Shown here one piece after another: positions 27,686 to 37,186 of a DNA stretch of 64,000 nt. How positions within the stretch are numbered: position 1 is the first letter of the stretch; each line of letters starts with the position of its first letter. The notes beneath the pieces are model-generated. The model did no database searches, was not told the origin of the DNA, and was given only the letters and a program-made list of their open reading frames with translations. The translations under genes and the position numbers were made by a program. The DNA lies in NCBI RefSeq assembly GCF_000463015.1, contig NC_022247.1, positions 4,898,001 through 4,962,000 of the forward strand, in the 5' to 3' direction. Origin of the DNA: Variovorax paradoxus B4. Its GTDB lineage: Bacteria; Pseudomonadota; Gammaproteobacteria; Burkholderiales; Burkholderiaceae_C.

Positions 27686-30600
27686 TTACCACGGCATCTT
27701 CTTTTCCCAGCCCGCGTCGAACCCGGCGCAGGCCTGTGCGATGGCCAGGTAGTCGGCATAGGCCTCGGCCAGGAGCACCGGCGGCACGCTCGACAGCGGC
27801 AGTGCCCGGTCGCTGTAGCCGCGGGTCTTCATGTCCTCGAAGCCCAGTGTCTTGAGCGCCGCGGGCACGTTCTCCTCCGGCAAGGTGTTGCCCGAGAACT
27901 CGATCGCCACGCGCACGCCGGCCGACGAAAACTCCTTGGTGTACTGGTAGAAGAAGCCGCCGTCCTCGGCCTGCGCGCGCTGGTAGCCGAGCTTGGCAAA
28001 GCTGCCGCGCAGCGTGAAGGTGTCGCTGATCCAGCCCAACCGGTCGTTGATTTCGCTCACCGGCTGGCCCTTGTCGTCGATGAACGCAACCGCCGGCGGC
28101 TTGCGCGTCATCTGCGCGAAGAGCGGCACCAGCTTGTAGTCCTTGAAGTGCCTGTTCCACGCGGCCGCTGTGCCTTCGTCGACCAGCGAGGCGTGGCCCA
28201 GGCGCAGCTGGCTGTCGGCCGCAAGCTCGACCTCGTCGTCCTGCGTGTCGATCAGGCTGCCGTCCTCGGTGGGGCGGAAGCTGCCGCGCACCGCGCCTTC
28301 CGCGTCCAGTTCGAGCCACACGAGCCGCTGTATCAGCCGCCCGGCAATCGGGTGCCGGTGCAGGTATTCGCGCCACTCGGCCTGCGGCCAGATACGGCCG
28401 GTGCACATGGCTTCGAACAGGCGCGCGGACTGCAGATCGATGACCTGCTTGAGCTCTTTCTTGCTGGTCGAGAACTGGGCCTTCGCATCCTTGATGAGCA
28501 CGGGGTCGTCGTTCTGGCGCGGCTCGGGCAGGGCCTTGACGACCTTGCCTTCCGGGTTGCGCAGTTCGGGCTTCATCGCGGCGTCGAGCACCACGGTGAA
28601 GATGCGGTCGCCGTACGCGAGCTCGAGCTTGCCGGTGTCGTCCAGGCCCGCGGTGGGAATGGTGCGGTCGGCGAGCTGGTCCTGCGTCCAGCCGTTGCGG
28701 TCGGCAATCTGCTGCACCAGCGCGCGCGCCTTCTCCTGGACAGAGGCAGTGCGATAGCGGCGCGATATGCCCAGCAGCAACTGGATCACCACCGGGTCGT
28801 TGCCCGGTGCCACGCCTTCGAGCATGGCTTCGATCTGCGAGCGGCGCTGGTAATGGTCGCGCATGTACTGCTGCAGCAGCGTGACGACCTCGTGCCCCGG
28901 CGCATAGGCGGTCAGGGCAAGCGTGCCTTTTTCGCCGATCGCGCTGCCGAGGTATTCGCTCATCTTCTCGCGCTTGCACTCCTCGAAGACCTGCTCCTGC
29001 GTCTTCTGGAAGTCGGCTTCGTAGTACTGCTTGTGCTCGGCCTTTGCGTTCTGGTAGCGCTGCTGGTTGCCCTGGTAGCGCTGCGGTGCATGGGCGTTGG
29101 CATGCGCAATGCCTTCGTCGAGCGTGGGGTGGCGCGTGTCGTGTGCAATGAACTGGCGCAGCACCAGGCTGCCGACGGCCTGGCGGCCGGCCGCATCGAG
29201 CAGGCCGAGGTAGCGCGTGAACAGCGCGTTGCCGCCCGGCTCCTTGAGCTTGCAGGCGAGCACCACCCACCAGCGCACGATCTCGGGTTCTACCGGGCTG
29301 CCGTCCAGCCATCTGCAGGCGGGCAGCGCGTCGAGAGAGAACCACGCAAGGCCCGCCGGGGGCTTGGCCTTCAGGCCCTTCTTCGCCTCGGCCAGAAGAA
29401 TCGCCGGTGCAAGGCGCGCGGAGATGTCGTCGCCCAGCGCCTCGAGCGCCGTGAGGTAGGCCGCGCGCACGGTCTCGCGGGTTTCCTTCTCGAGCGCCTT
29501 GGTGATGGCGGGCACGGCCTCGGCGTACTTGAGCTCGGCCAGCCAGTTGGCAGCCTCGATGCGCACCTCGCTCTTGGTGGCGCCGAGCGACTCGACCACG
29601 CGCCGGCCGATGTCGGGCAGCATCGACAGTGCCTTCTGCGCGGCTGCGCGGTGCGTCTTGCCTTCGCCGAGCGCCAATTCCATGACCCGCGGCAGCCAGC
29701 GTGCCTGCACGGTCGGAAAGACCGCCAGCGTGCGCAGCGTGGCATTCAGGTCGAGCTGGGTCTGGCGGCCTTCGCGCTTTGGCGGCGCGACAAGGCCCAG
29801 GCCTTCGTCGATGTACTCGGGGTGCTCCGCGAAGAAGGGCCACACACGGTCGGCCGGCAGCACGTCGACCGCCGAGGCCTGGTTCCAGTATTGAAAGAGC
29901 GCGGTGTGGGCCACATCGTCGATCGGCATGCCGGAGCGCTTGAGCAGCTCGGCCAGCGCGCGCAGGTCGACCGAGCCCACGGGCTGGCGGCCGAGCCACT
30001 TGTGAAAGCCGTCGTCGAACCAGAAGCTGGTCCAGTGGCGCGACACGGCCAGCCAGCGGATCAGGTGCGGCATGCCGAACCCCGGCATCGACTGCAGGCG
30101 ATTGCCGAAACCCACGACCTGCTGCAGCTGGCCGTTCTTCGCGCGGTTCTGGTCGTTCTTGCTGCCCTGCCCGTTGAGCACGCGCACGGCCACGCGCATG
30201 TCCTCGTCGGTGAGCTTCTTGTGGGCGGCGTAGTTGTCCTGGCGCCACTTGTACCGGTAGGTCTGCTTGGAGGCCTTGTTCTCCTCGATCTCGGCCTCGG
30301 CCGCGACGCGGTTCTTCTCGAGCAGCTCGATGCGGTTGGCAATGAGCAACTGCACCGCCTCTTCACCCAGCGGAATGTCCTCGAAGGGTTGCCAGGCCGG
30401 CGGCTCGGGCAATTCGAGCTCGCCCGCGTCGCCCGCGGCGTCGAGCCGCGACATGGCCGAGCGGATGGCCTGCTGCACGGCCTTGCTGGTCTCGGTGCCG
30501 GCCGCCACGTCGAGCAACGCGCGCGCGGCGTCACCCGGCAGGCGCGCAAGCAGTTCGGCGGCCTGCGTGCGCTGCGTGGTGTCGCCGTCTTTCAGCAGTT

Positions 30601-31513
30601 GCCCCAGGAGTTCGAGCCGCTGCGCCTCGGCAATGCCTTCGAGGTGCGGCGTCGCCTCGGCGCGCACCGTCTTGCTGCCGTCGATGGCCAGGCGCAGGAA
30701 CAGCGGCGCAAAGTCGTTCAAAAGCGCCTTGTCCTTGCCGATGCGCCTGGCCAGCAGAACGCGGCCCGCAGCCGACAGCTTTGCGGGCAACGCCTCGGTG
30801 GCATCGCGCTGGCTGCGCATGTAGTCGGCGACGGCAGGGGCCTCGACCAGGCCGTCGAGCCGGTCGTGGTACCAGCTGTCCAGCCCCTTGCGCTCGAAGA
30901 CCTCTTGCAGGGCGATATGCGGATCGAGTCCTTCGTGCGCGAGCAAGGCCGCAATGAGATGCACGTTCCACGCGGGCCGCTGCTTGGCGAGATCGCGCTC
31001 GGCAGCGTTGCTGGAGCTGCTCTTGTTGAAGCTCGCGAACACCGCGTCGTTGATGAGGTACTGGAGCCAGTCGGGCACCGGCGCGCCGGGATGCTCGAGC
31101 GACTGTCCGCCGTCGGCTGCAGCCAGCAGCTTGCCCAGTCGCACCAGCACGTCGAGCGCAGGAGCACTGGCATCCACGCTGGCGTAGAAGCGGCCGCGCT
31201 GCTCGAGGCTCTGGTTGCCGATCTTCTCCAGCGCCTTGTTCTGGTAGTTGCTGAAACCCCAACGCAGGCGGCCGGGGGCTCCGAGCAGTTGCCCTGGCTC
31301 GAAGGACTTGGCAGCCTGCAGGTCGAGCAGCACGGTTTCCTGCGTGCCGTCGACCAGGAACGCGGCGCCCTTTTGGGGCAGCTCCTTGCCTGCTTTTTCG
31401 AGCGGCTCGAAGGCCTGCTTCAACAGCTGCGCCTGCTCGCGCGTCAGGCCGTTGGCGGCTGCGGTGCCGGCGCTGCCCGTGACGGCGCCCAAGATCTTGT
31501 CCAGAAATCCCAT
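27686..31513 (-). CDS. DUF4132 / MolR-family protein with HEAT-like repeats
   Basis: This 1275-residue protein starts MGFLDKILGAVTGSAGTAA with GAGGAG upstream. The middle (about 230-800) has helical-repeat character (for example TRLHAEATPHLEG-type and AAQKALSMLPDIGRRV-type HEAT units). The C-terminal 250 residues match DUF4132, with KELKQVIDLQSARLFEAMCT, WPQAEWREYLHRHPI and WLELDAEGAVRGSFRPTEDG. E. coli YehI and MolR belong to this family; MolR was linked to molybdate metabolism long ago, but the function is not settled. It is the largest protein of this operon and a likely scaffold for the other subunits. Confidence 0.85.
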   Translation of the reverse strand: MGFLDKILGAVTGSAGTAAANGLTREQAQLLKQAFEPLEKAGKELPQKGAAFLVDGTQETVLLDLQAAKSFEPGQLLGAPGRLRWGFSNYQNKALEKIGNQSLEQRGRFYASVDASAPALDVLVRLGKLLAAADGGQSLEHPGAPVPDWLQYLINDAVFASFNKSSSSNAAERDLAKQRPAWNVHLIAALLAHEGLDPHIALQEVFERKGLDSWYHDRLDGLVEAPAVADYMRSQRDATEALPAKLSAAGRVLLARRIGKDKALLNDFAPLFLRLAIDGSKTVRAEATPHLEGIAEAQRLELLGQLLKDGDTTQRTQAAELLARLPGDAARALLDVAAGTETSKAVQQAIRSAMSRLDAAGDAGELELPEPPAWQPFEDIPLGEEAVQLLIANRIELLEKNRVAAEAEIEENKASKQTYRYKWRQDNYAAHKKLTDEDMRVAVRVLNGQGSKNDQNRAKNGQLQQVVGFGNRLQSMPGFGMPHLIRWLAVSRHWTSFWFDDGFHKWLGRQPVGSVDLRALAELLKRSGMPIDDVAHTALFQYWNQASAVDVLPADRVWPFFAEHPEYIDEGLGLVAPPKREGRQTQLDLNATLRTLAVFPTVQARWLPRVMELALGEGKTHRAAAQKALSMLPDIGRRVVESLGATKSEVRIEAANWLAELKYAEAVPAITKALEKETRETVRAAYLTALEALGDDISARLAPAILLAEAKKGLKAKPPAGLAWFSLDALPACRWLDGSPVEPEIVRWWVVLACKLKEPGGNALFTRYLGLLDAAGRQAVGSLVLRQFIAHDTRHPTLDEGIAHANAHAPQRYQGNQQRYQNAKAEHKQYYEADFQKTQEQVFEECKREKMSEYLGSAIGEKGTLALTAYAPGHEVVTLLQQYMRDHYQRRSQIEAMLEGVAPGNDPVVIQLLLGISRRYRTASVQEKARALVQQIADRNGWTQDQLADRTIPTAGLDDTGKLELAYGDRIFTVVLDAAMKPELRNPEGKVVKALPEPRQNDDPVLIKDAKAQFSTSKKELKQVIDLQSARLFEAMCTGRIWPQAEWREYLHRHPIAGRLIQRLVWLELDAEGAVRGSFRPTEDGSLIDTQDDEVELAADSQLRLGHASLVDEGTAAAWNRHFKDYKLVPLFAQMTRKPPAVAFIDDKGQPVSEINDRLGWISDTFTLRGSFAKLGYQRAQAEDGGFFYQYTKEFSSAGVRVAIEFSGNTLPEENVPAALKTLGFEDMKTRGYSDRALPLSSVPPVLLAEAYADYLAIAQACAGFDAGWEKKMPW

Positions 31514-31606
31514 GCGTTCTCCTCGTTCTCCTGCGCGCTGATTTTGGCAGGTGGGCGTGACGCTTCGGCCAGTTCGCGGCCTGCAGAACAACCGAAGCCA
31601 AAGGTT

Positions 31607-33676
31607 CTAAGCCGGCTGCGCTTTCCTTTGCTCCGGCAAGCTGTCGAGTTCGCCAAGCAACTGGCACAGAAAGCCCAGCTTCAGCAACGGCACCGCGGCC
31701 GGCGCAGCAAGGTGCGTGCGCAGCGCACTCGACAGCACCTCCAGGCCGACAGAGCCTGCGCGGTCGAGTGCATCGTGCAGGCGCTGCCGCTGTGCCGCGG
31801 TCAGTGCCATGCGCCCGGTGGCGGCCTGCGTCTCGGTCACTTCTGTCACTGGAGCGAGCAGGCGCGCCGCCAGCGTGGGCGCACCCACGGGCGCCGCCTG
31901 CCGCTGCTGCTGCCGTGCCTCGAGCATGCGCAGGATGCGGTTGGCGAGCGACGTGGTGCGCGCAACCTCGTCGGCAAAGTCGAGCGACACCGTTTGCAGC
32001 GCCTTCTTCGCGTTGCTGCTCAGCACGGCGATGGGCATGAGTTCGGTGCTCGCGGCAGAGCGCTCGATGCGCACCAGCACCGCATGCACTGGGGCACGGC
32101 GCGCGGCGAGGCGGTCGAGGTTGTCGATGCGCTGCCGGTGCTCCGGGCCAACGGGGATGTCAAGCCGCAGCCATTGGCCCGCATCGTCCTGCACCAGCCA
32201 GTCGAGGCGCTGCTGTGCTTCGTCGAGCACGGGCGGGCGCGTGTCCGAAGGCCGCAGCAGCACTGCATCGAAAGGCTCGGCCGCAAGGCCGGTGGCGGCG
32301 CGCAGGCCCTCGCCGAGTTCGGACCAGTTGCCGCAGCCGATCGACTTCAGGCGCGGGTCGTCGGCCGTCCACGCAGGCAGGGGCTGGGCACGCGTGGCGC
32401 CGCCGAGCGCCAGCCGGCCGTCTTCGGCGAGGCGGGGGTGTTCGAGGCGCAGGGCCGCTTCGCACACGCTCTGCGCGGCGCCCGCGCCGGACCACAGCGC
32501 GTTTGCGGACCATGCGCTGCTGCGCGTGAAGGCGGTGTCGCTTCCATCGGGCCGTGCGAGCGAGGCCTGCAGCACGCGCGCACCCGCCAAGTCCCAGAAC
32601 GCCACGGTGAGCCCGCGCGCGCCGCCGCGCGTCTGCCACCAGTGCGCACCGAGCGGCAGCAGGTCGAGAGCGGCCGATTCGTCGAAGTCGCGCTTGAGCC
32701 GGCCGCGCAGTGCCACGGCGAGTTCGCCCTCGGCCCGCGCGAGCGCAGCGCACAGTGCATGGATGCGCGCCATGAACGCGAAGGCGTCGCGCTCCTCGGC
32801 GCGGTGGTCGCGCCGCACCAGCAGGTCGACCGTGCCGCCAAGGTTGCGCAGCAAGGCGGCCAGGCGCGGCAAGCCTTCGCCGCGCGCGGACATGTTGAGT
32901 GCCAGGAGGCGCGCCGACGTCAACTCGCTCACGTGCGAGAGGCCGCCTGTCAGCAGCTCTTCCAGCATCGACTCCACCTGCAGCAGGAACGCACGCTCCC
33001 GCTCGCCGAGGCGCACGGTGTCTTCGACCGGCGCAGGCCGCGCGCTCTCGGGCCATGCGAAGGGCTGCCCGTGCGCGCTGCGCAGCGCGGCAATGGCGAT
33101 CAGGTGCACCGCCTTGCGTTCCGCGGCAGGCACCTCGGACACCATGCCCGCATAGCCCGCGCCCGCCACCCAGCGACACGAGGCGCCGAGCTCGGGCAAG
33201 TCCATGACGAGCGCGCCGCCCTGCACCCGCCATTCGACGACGCTGCTGGCGGCGGCTGCGGCGCGGCGCACGGCAGCCACGCCCGCGACCTTGAAAAGCG
33301 CCGCCGCATCGAGCGCGAGGATTTCCGCGAGCGGGTCGGCACCGGGCGGTGCCTGTCTGTCTTGCTGCTCGTCTGAACGCGCGCCGGCTGGCCGGCCTGG
33401 CGCGACCGGCTCCAATGCACGCAGCCACAGCGCCGCGCCAAGTATGTGCTTGCAGATGCCCGGTGCCGGGCAGTCGCAGCGCGCCTGCTGCGGGCCGCGT
33501 GCATCGAGCTGCACGCGCTGGCCGTCGGCCGTCACCACCCCAGCTTCGGTGCCCTGCTCTGCCCATGCGATCTTGCCCGCCTCCACGTCCTTTGCGGCGC
33601 GCCGAAGCAAGCCAGGGTTGGCGAGCGTGGCCAGTGTGTCGTCGTCGTAGGCGCGATAGCCGTCGTACCAGGCCAT
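31607..33676 (-). CDS. SWIM zinc-finger protein (YehQ-like)
   Basis: This 689-residue protein starts MAWYDGYRAYDDDTLATLAN. The SWIM zinc motif CxCx(n)CxH is seen in ARCDCPAPGICKHILGA near residue 70. SWIM domains bind DNA or proteins. The remaining 600 residues are helical and Arg/Ala-rich without a recognised domain. Its ATG shares one base with the stop of the vWA gene (TGATG), so translation is coupled. The same vWA-SWIM adjacency is known from E. coli yehP-yehQ. Confidence 0.85.
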   Translation of the reverse strand: MAWYDGYRAYDDDTLATLANPGLLRRAAKDVEAGKIAWAEQGTEAGVVTADGQRVQLDARGPQQARCDCPAPGICKHILGAALWLRALEPVAPGRPAGARSDEQQDRQAPPGADPLAEILALDAAALFKVAGVAAVRRAAAAASSVVEWRVQGGALVMDLPELGASCRWVAGAGYAGMVSEVPAAERKAVHLIAIAALRSAHGQPFAWPESARPAPVEDTVRLGERERAFLLQVESMLEELLTGGLSHVSELTSARLLALNMSARGEGLPRLAALLRNLGGTVDLLVRRDHRAEERDAFAFMARIHALCAALARAEGELAVALRGRLKRDFDESAALDLLPLGAHWWQTRGGARGLTVAFWDLAGARVLQASLARPDGSDTAFTRSSAWSANALWSGAGAAQSVCEAALRLEHPRLAEDGRLALGGATRAQPLPAWTADDPRLKSIGCGNWSELGEGLRAATGLAAEPFDAVLLRPSDTRPPVLDEAQQRLDWLVQDDAGQWLRLDIPVGPEHRQRIDNLDRLAARRAPVHAVLVRIERSAASTELMPIAVLSSNAKKALQTVSLDFADEVARTTSLANRILRMLEARQQQRQAAPVGAPTLAARLLAPVTEVTETQAATGRMALTAAQRQRLHDALDRAGSVGLEVLSSALRTHLAAPAAVPLLKLGFLCQLLGELDSLPEQRKAQPA

Positions 33677-34803
33677 CAGTTCATCACTTCCGCGAGCCAC
33701 TGCGCGAAATGCGTGGGCGTGAGGGCCGCCACGTGCATGCCCTTGTCGGCCAGGCGCTGCGCCATTTGCCGGTCGTACACGGGGTTGGCCGATTCGTCGA
33801 GCGCGGCCAGCCCGAGCAGCTTGACGCGCGACTGTGCCATGCGCTGCACCGCGGCCAGGAGCGGCCCGGGCGCGGCGCCTTCCATGAAGTCGCTGATGAG
33901 CGCGAACACCGTGCGCTGCGGGTTGCCCACCAGCGACTCGCAATACGCCACCGCACGGCCGATGTCGGTACCGCCGCCGAGCTGCACCGTGAGCAGCACC
34001 TCGACCGGATCGTGCGCGAGGTGCGTGAGATCGACCACGCTGGTGTCGAACACCACCAGCTTCACGCGCACCGCGGGCAGCGAGCTCATGATGCCGGCAA
34101 TGACGGCGCTGTAGATCACCGAATCCATCATCGAGCCGCTCTGGTCGACGCAAAGCACCACGTCCCAGGGCAGGTTGCGCTTCACGCGCGCATTGAAGCG
34201 CGGATGCTCGATGACGATTTGCCTGCGCTCCACGTCGTAGTGCTTCAGGTTGGCCGCGATGGTGGCGCGCGCATCGAAGTTCTGCGCGCTCTTGATGTGC
34301 GAGCGCCGCATCCGGTTGCGCCGGCCGACGAGCGCGTTGACAAAGTCGTTCCTGAGCTTGCGCGTGATCTCGTCGACGGTTTTCTGGATCACCTCGCGCA
34401 CCGCGTCGCGCATCTGGCCCGACAGCCGCCCGCGCATGCCCAGCAGCGCCTTGGCGAGGCCGGGCGTGGCGTCGAGCGAGCGCAGCACCGCCGGGTCGGA
34501 GAGCAGGTCGGTCAGCTGGTAGCGATCGATCGCCTGCGTCTGCATGCGCTCGAACACCTCTTGCGGAAAGAGACTCCGCGAGCGGTTGAGCCAGTCGACC
34601 GCGCGCAACTGGCTCGGGTCGAGCGAACCCGGCCCGCCGCTCGGCCGGGCCAGGCCGCGGCCTTCGTATTCACGGCCGTAGAGATATTCGAGCGCCTGGT
34701 CGAGCTTCCAGTCGCCCGCCGAGAACTGCGTTTGCGACAGGGGTTGCGCCGCATAGCGGCCGAGGATCAGGCGCCAGCGGCGCAGGGTTTCTTCGGACGA
34801 CAT
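33676..34803 (-). CDS. vWA-domain protein (YehP-like)
   Basis: This 375-residue protein has a helical N-terminal half and a C-terminal von Willebrand A domain (about 205-370). The metal-ion-dependent adhesion site is complete: DQSGSMMDS, then Thr in GGGTDIG and Asp in ISDFMEG. Such proteins are partners of MoxR ATPases. It is the first gene of the leftward operon. The ATG at 34803 has no Shine-Dalgarno sequence and a TTG at 34809 is the only alternative. Upstream of it the sequence changes character at the edge of the accessory region. Confidence 0.88.
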   Translation of the reverse strand: MSSEETLRRWRLILGRYAAQPLSQTQFSAGDWKLDQALEYLYGREYEGRGLARPSGGPGSLDPSQLRAVDWLNRSRSLFPQEVFERMQTQAIDRYQLTDLLSDPAVLRSLDATPGLAKALLGMRGRLSGQMRDAVREVIQKTVDEITRKLRNDFVNALVGRRNRMRRSHIKSAQNFDARATIAANLKHYDVERRQIVIEHPRFNARVKRNLPWDVVLCVDQSGSMMDSVIYSAVIAGIMSSLPAVRVKLVVFDTSVVDLTHLAHDPVEVLLTVQLGGGTDIGRAVAYCESLVGNPQRTVFALISDFMEGAAPGPLLAAVQRMAQSRVKLLGLAALDESANPVYDRQMAQRLADKGMHVAALTPTHFAQWLAEVMN

Positions 34804-34914
34804 GCGCAATGCGTTCGCAAGGACGGGTGGAAGGAACAGTCGGGGGAGGAGCGCCGGCAGCTTATCCGACGGCAGCGCGCGTCATGCTCACGCCTTCCTC
34901 GTCTCTTTTCCTCA

Positions 34915-35382
34915 TGACCAGGCTTCATCCGTCCGTTGCACTGATCGCACATCTGTCCGGGCAAGTGGCGGCCTACGCATTCACCTCGCCCGACGGCCGG
35001 TACCAGGCCGCGGAAATCGGCGGCGACACAGTGATCGTCGATTTGCGGGAGCGGCGGCAGCAACGGGCATGTACGACCGCGTTGCTGCCGTTGAAACAAT
35101 GCAGGCAACGCAAGCGACAAAGGCGCCGAGCGTGCCGCCGTCACCAACAGCGTTGGGGCCACAGGAAATCGCCACCCTGAAAGCTGCCATCGAAGCTTGT
35201 GTGCAGGTCGGCCGAGCCGTCCCACCCCCACAATATTCAGATGGCTCGATGACCAAAGCTTCGATGCCCACTACAACCCCATTTCCGGCCGCGTGCAAAA
35301 CAGCGTGTGCTATCAAGGCGAGATGCCGGCTCTTTACGCGTTCAACAAATGCATGGTGGGCAAGGGCATCTCCCTTGGGTAG
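34915..35382 (+). pseudogene. Frameshifted remnant of a small secreted-type protein
   Basis: Three forward frames in succession carry protein-like text. The first has RLHPSVALIAHLSGQVAAYA then TSPDGRYQAAEIGGD. The second, from about 35065, has TALGPQEIATLKAAIEACVQVG. The third, from about 35230, has WLDDQSFDAHYNPISGRVQN and ends YAFNKCMVGKGISLG at TAG 35380-35382. No single frame spans them, so at least two frameshifts are needed. The final segment looks like the conserved end of a small exported protein. It is a decayed gene at the border of the accessory region. Confidence 0.45.
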
Positions 35383-35495
35383 CCGCGGGCTGTCGAGCGA
35401 GCGGTAGTTGCGGCTCGCCGTGCGGCTGCTTTGGAGCAGCCCGGAATGTCTCGTTCGGGCCCTTTGCGCTGACCGGTCGTCGTGAGGCTACAGTC

Positions 35496-35662
35496 GGCCG
35501 ATTGTGTTGAAAAACTCGAAGGTTGCTGGGCATCCTGCGGTGATTGAAAAATCGACCTCATAGAACGGCCTAGGATCGACGATCTCACCCACGGCAAGGG
35601 GCGAAGTACCCTCGAAAACGCGGCCAAGACTTGCCCGAGGGAGTTTTTCAACACTATCGGCC
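35496..35662. mobile_element. MITE-like element with 22-bp terminal inverted repeats
   Basis: The ends at 35496-35517 and 35641-35662 are inverted copies with one mismatch, both reading inward GGCCGAT-N-GTGTTGAAAAACTC. The 123-bp interior has no ORF. The GTTGAAAAACTC core is common at ends of insertion sequences of the IS5/IS1182 kind, so this is either a non-autonomous MITE or an internally deleted IS. No clear target-site duplication is seen. It lies 75 bp before the serine hydrolase start and may affect its promoter. Confidence 0.65.
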
Positions 35663-35737
35663 AGGAGCAGACATGAGCATCGGCGTCGGGCCGAGGAGTT
35701 CCGCCGGAGTCACGCGGCGCCTATGGAGGAGAGTCAC

Positions 35738-37186
35738 TTGCGCTTGAGATTGGGTGCGCTTGCCATGTTCGTCGCCCTGTGTGGCGCATCCGCAGCGGGG
35801 CGTGCGGCTACGGCTGAACCTTGCGGCACACCTCTACCTGGCCGCGACGGCTGGAGCATCGAACAGGAACCGCGTCTCGCGGGTTTCAGTCCCGACCTTC
35901 TTTGTGATGCGGTGCGGACTTTCGTTGAGAGCACGCGCAATCGGCACGCTCTTGTGGTCGAACGTCACGGCAAACTAGTGATCGATGCCTATAGAACTGG
36001 AGCGGACCGGTCCACCTACTCTATATGGGCAAGCCGGACGCAGTTCGATAAAGACCAGCTCCATGATGTCCGCTCCATAACGAAGTCAGTGGTGGCTGTG
36101 CTCTGGGGCATCACCGATGGCAGTCGCGTCGTCCCTCCGCTCACCACCCCCGTTCTTGACCTGTTGCCTGACCTGGCCGACCTGCGCAGCGGTGGTCGCG
36201 AGCGCATCACGGTGGCCGACATGCTCTGCATGCGCAGCGGTCTGACTTGGGACGAAAGCGGCGGCTATAGCCGCTGGGCGAATGACGAGAAAGGTCTCCT
36301 CTGGCGGGGTAACCGCCCCCGCTACGTGTTTGAAAGGCCGCTCGCAGCGCCCCCTGGAACGCTGTTCAACTACAACGGCGGACTCTCCGCCGTGCTAGGA
36401 CAACTCCTGGAGAAACAAACCGGCTCAAGCTTGCAGGAGTACGCCGGTCAATGGCTGTTCACGCCGCTCGGCATCCGGGACTGGGAGTGGGAAGGAGACT
36501 TGCGTGGCCGCGCACGGGCATTCACCGGTCTGCGGTTGCGTCCGCGTGACCTCGCGCGGCTGGGGCGTCTCATGCTGCAAGGGGGCGAGTGGCAGGGTCG
36601 GCAGATTGTTCCGCAGGCCTGGGTGCGCACGCTGCTTTCTCCTTGCGCTGCGGGCGAGGAGTTCGGCTACCACTGGTGGTCCGGGAATGTATTTGTCCGC
36701 GGCAAGGAGGTCCGCTGGCATGCAGCACAGGGCAACGGCGGCCAGCGCTTGTTCATCGTCCCTTCCCTGGACATGGTGGTTGTGATGACCGCCGGGGAGT
36801 ACGACGATGGGAGCATCGGTCGTGCGCAACGGTACCTCCTGCAGCTAGTGGTGGCGGCAACTCGGGAACACGAGGGCGAACTAGCAGAGTCGTCCGCCCC
36901 ATCCGTTGCAGCGGCGCAGGAAGTCGCACCGGTCGAGACGCGCGCCACATTTCGCTCCGTGACCGAGGAAGATGGAGGTGCGCGTGTATATGTGCACTTG
37001 AAGGTCGTGCCGCGGGCAAATTTGCCGTTCACGACTCTGCGCTTCAGTGTTCGCGACAAATCGATTCTGGCTGGGTTGCGCGAGGGCACCCATGTAAAGT
37101 TTCGAGCCGAGCGCATCGATGGAGAAAACTTCTTGACTACTATCCGCGCCGTTCCCCCGTGCGTACGCTTCCAGCCTTGCGATTGA
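35738..37186 (+). CDS. Secreted serine hydrolase (class C beta-lactamase fold) with CusF-like C-terminal domain
   Basis: The 482-residue protein has a signal peptide (RLRLGALAMFVALCGASAAG, cleavage near AGRA). The penicillin-binding-protein-like domain (about 40-390) has the nucleophile motif SITK, the second-site FNYNGG and a third-site-like HAAQGNGGQ. Members are esterases, peptidases or beta-lactamases. The last 75 residues resemble CusF, with VYVHLKVVPRANLPF and FSVRDKSILAGLREGTHVKF, but the Met and Trp copper ligands of CusF are replaced. The start is taken as TTG 35738, because GGAGGAGA lies five bases before it, whereas ATG 35723 would contain that site within its own coding sequence. 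The gene is alone, in accessory DNA. Confidence 0.8.
   Translation: MRLRLGALAMFVALCGASAAGRAATAEPCGTPLPGRDGWSIEQEPRLAGFSPDLLCDAVRTFVESTRNRHALVVERHGKLVIDAYRTGADRSTYSIWASRTQFDKDQLHDVRSITKSVVAVLWGITDGSRVVPPLTTPVLDLLPDLADLRSGGRERITVADMLCMRSGLTWDESGGYSRWANDEKGLLWRGNRPRYVFERPLAAPPGTLFNYNGGLSAVLGQLLEKQTGSSLQEYAGQWLFTPLGIRDWEWEGDLRGRARAFTGLRLRPRDLARLGRLMLQGGEWQGRQIVPQAWVRTLLSPCAAGEEFGYHWWSGNVFVRGKEVRWHAAQGNGGQRLFIVPSLDMVVVMTAGEYDDGSIGRAQRYLLQLVVAATREHEGELAESSAPSVAAAQEVAPVETRATFRSVTEEDGGARVYVHLKVVPRANLPFTTLRFSVRDKSILAGLREGTHVKFRAERIDGENFLTTIRAVPPCVRFQPCD

Noticed and set aside
27629..33376. A 1915-codon open frame on the plus strand
   Set aside because: It is opposite the MoxR, DUF4132 and SWIM genes, which have clear domains. 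Long antisense frames are expected in very GC-rich DNA, and its translation is Arg/His/Leu-rich without motifs.
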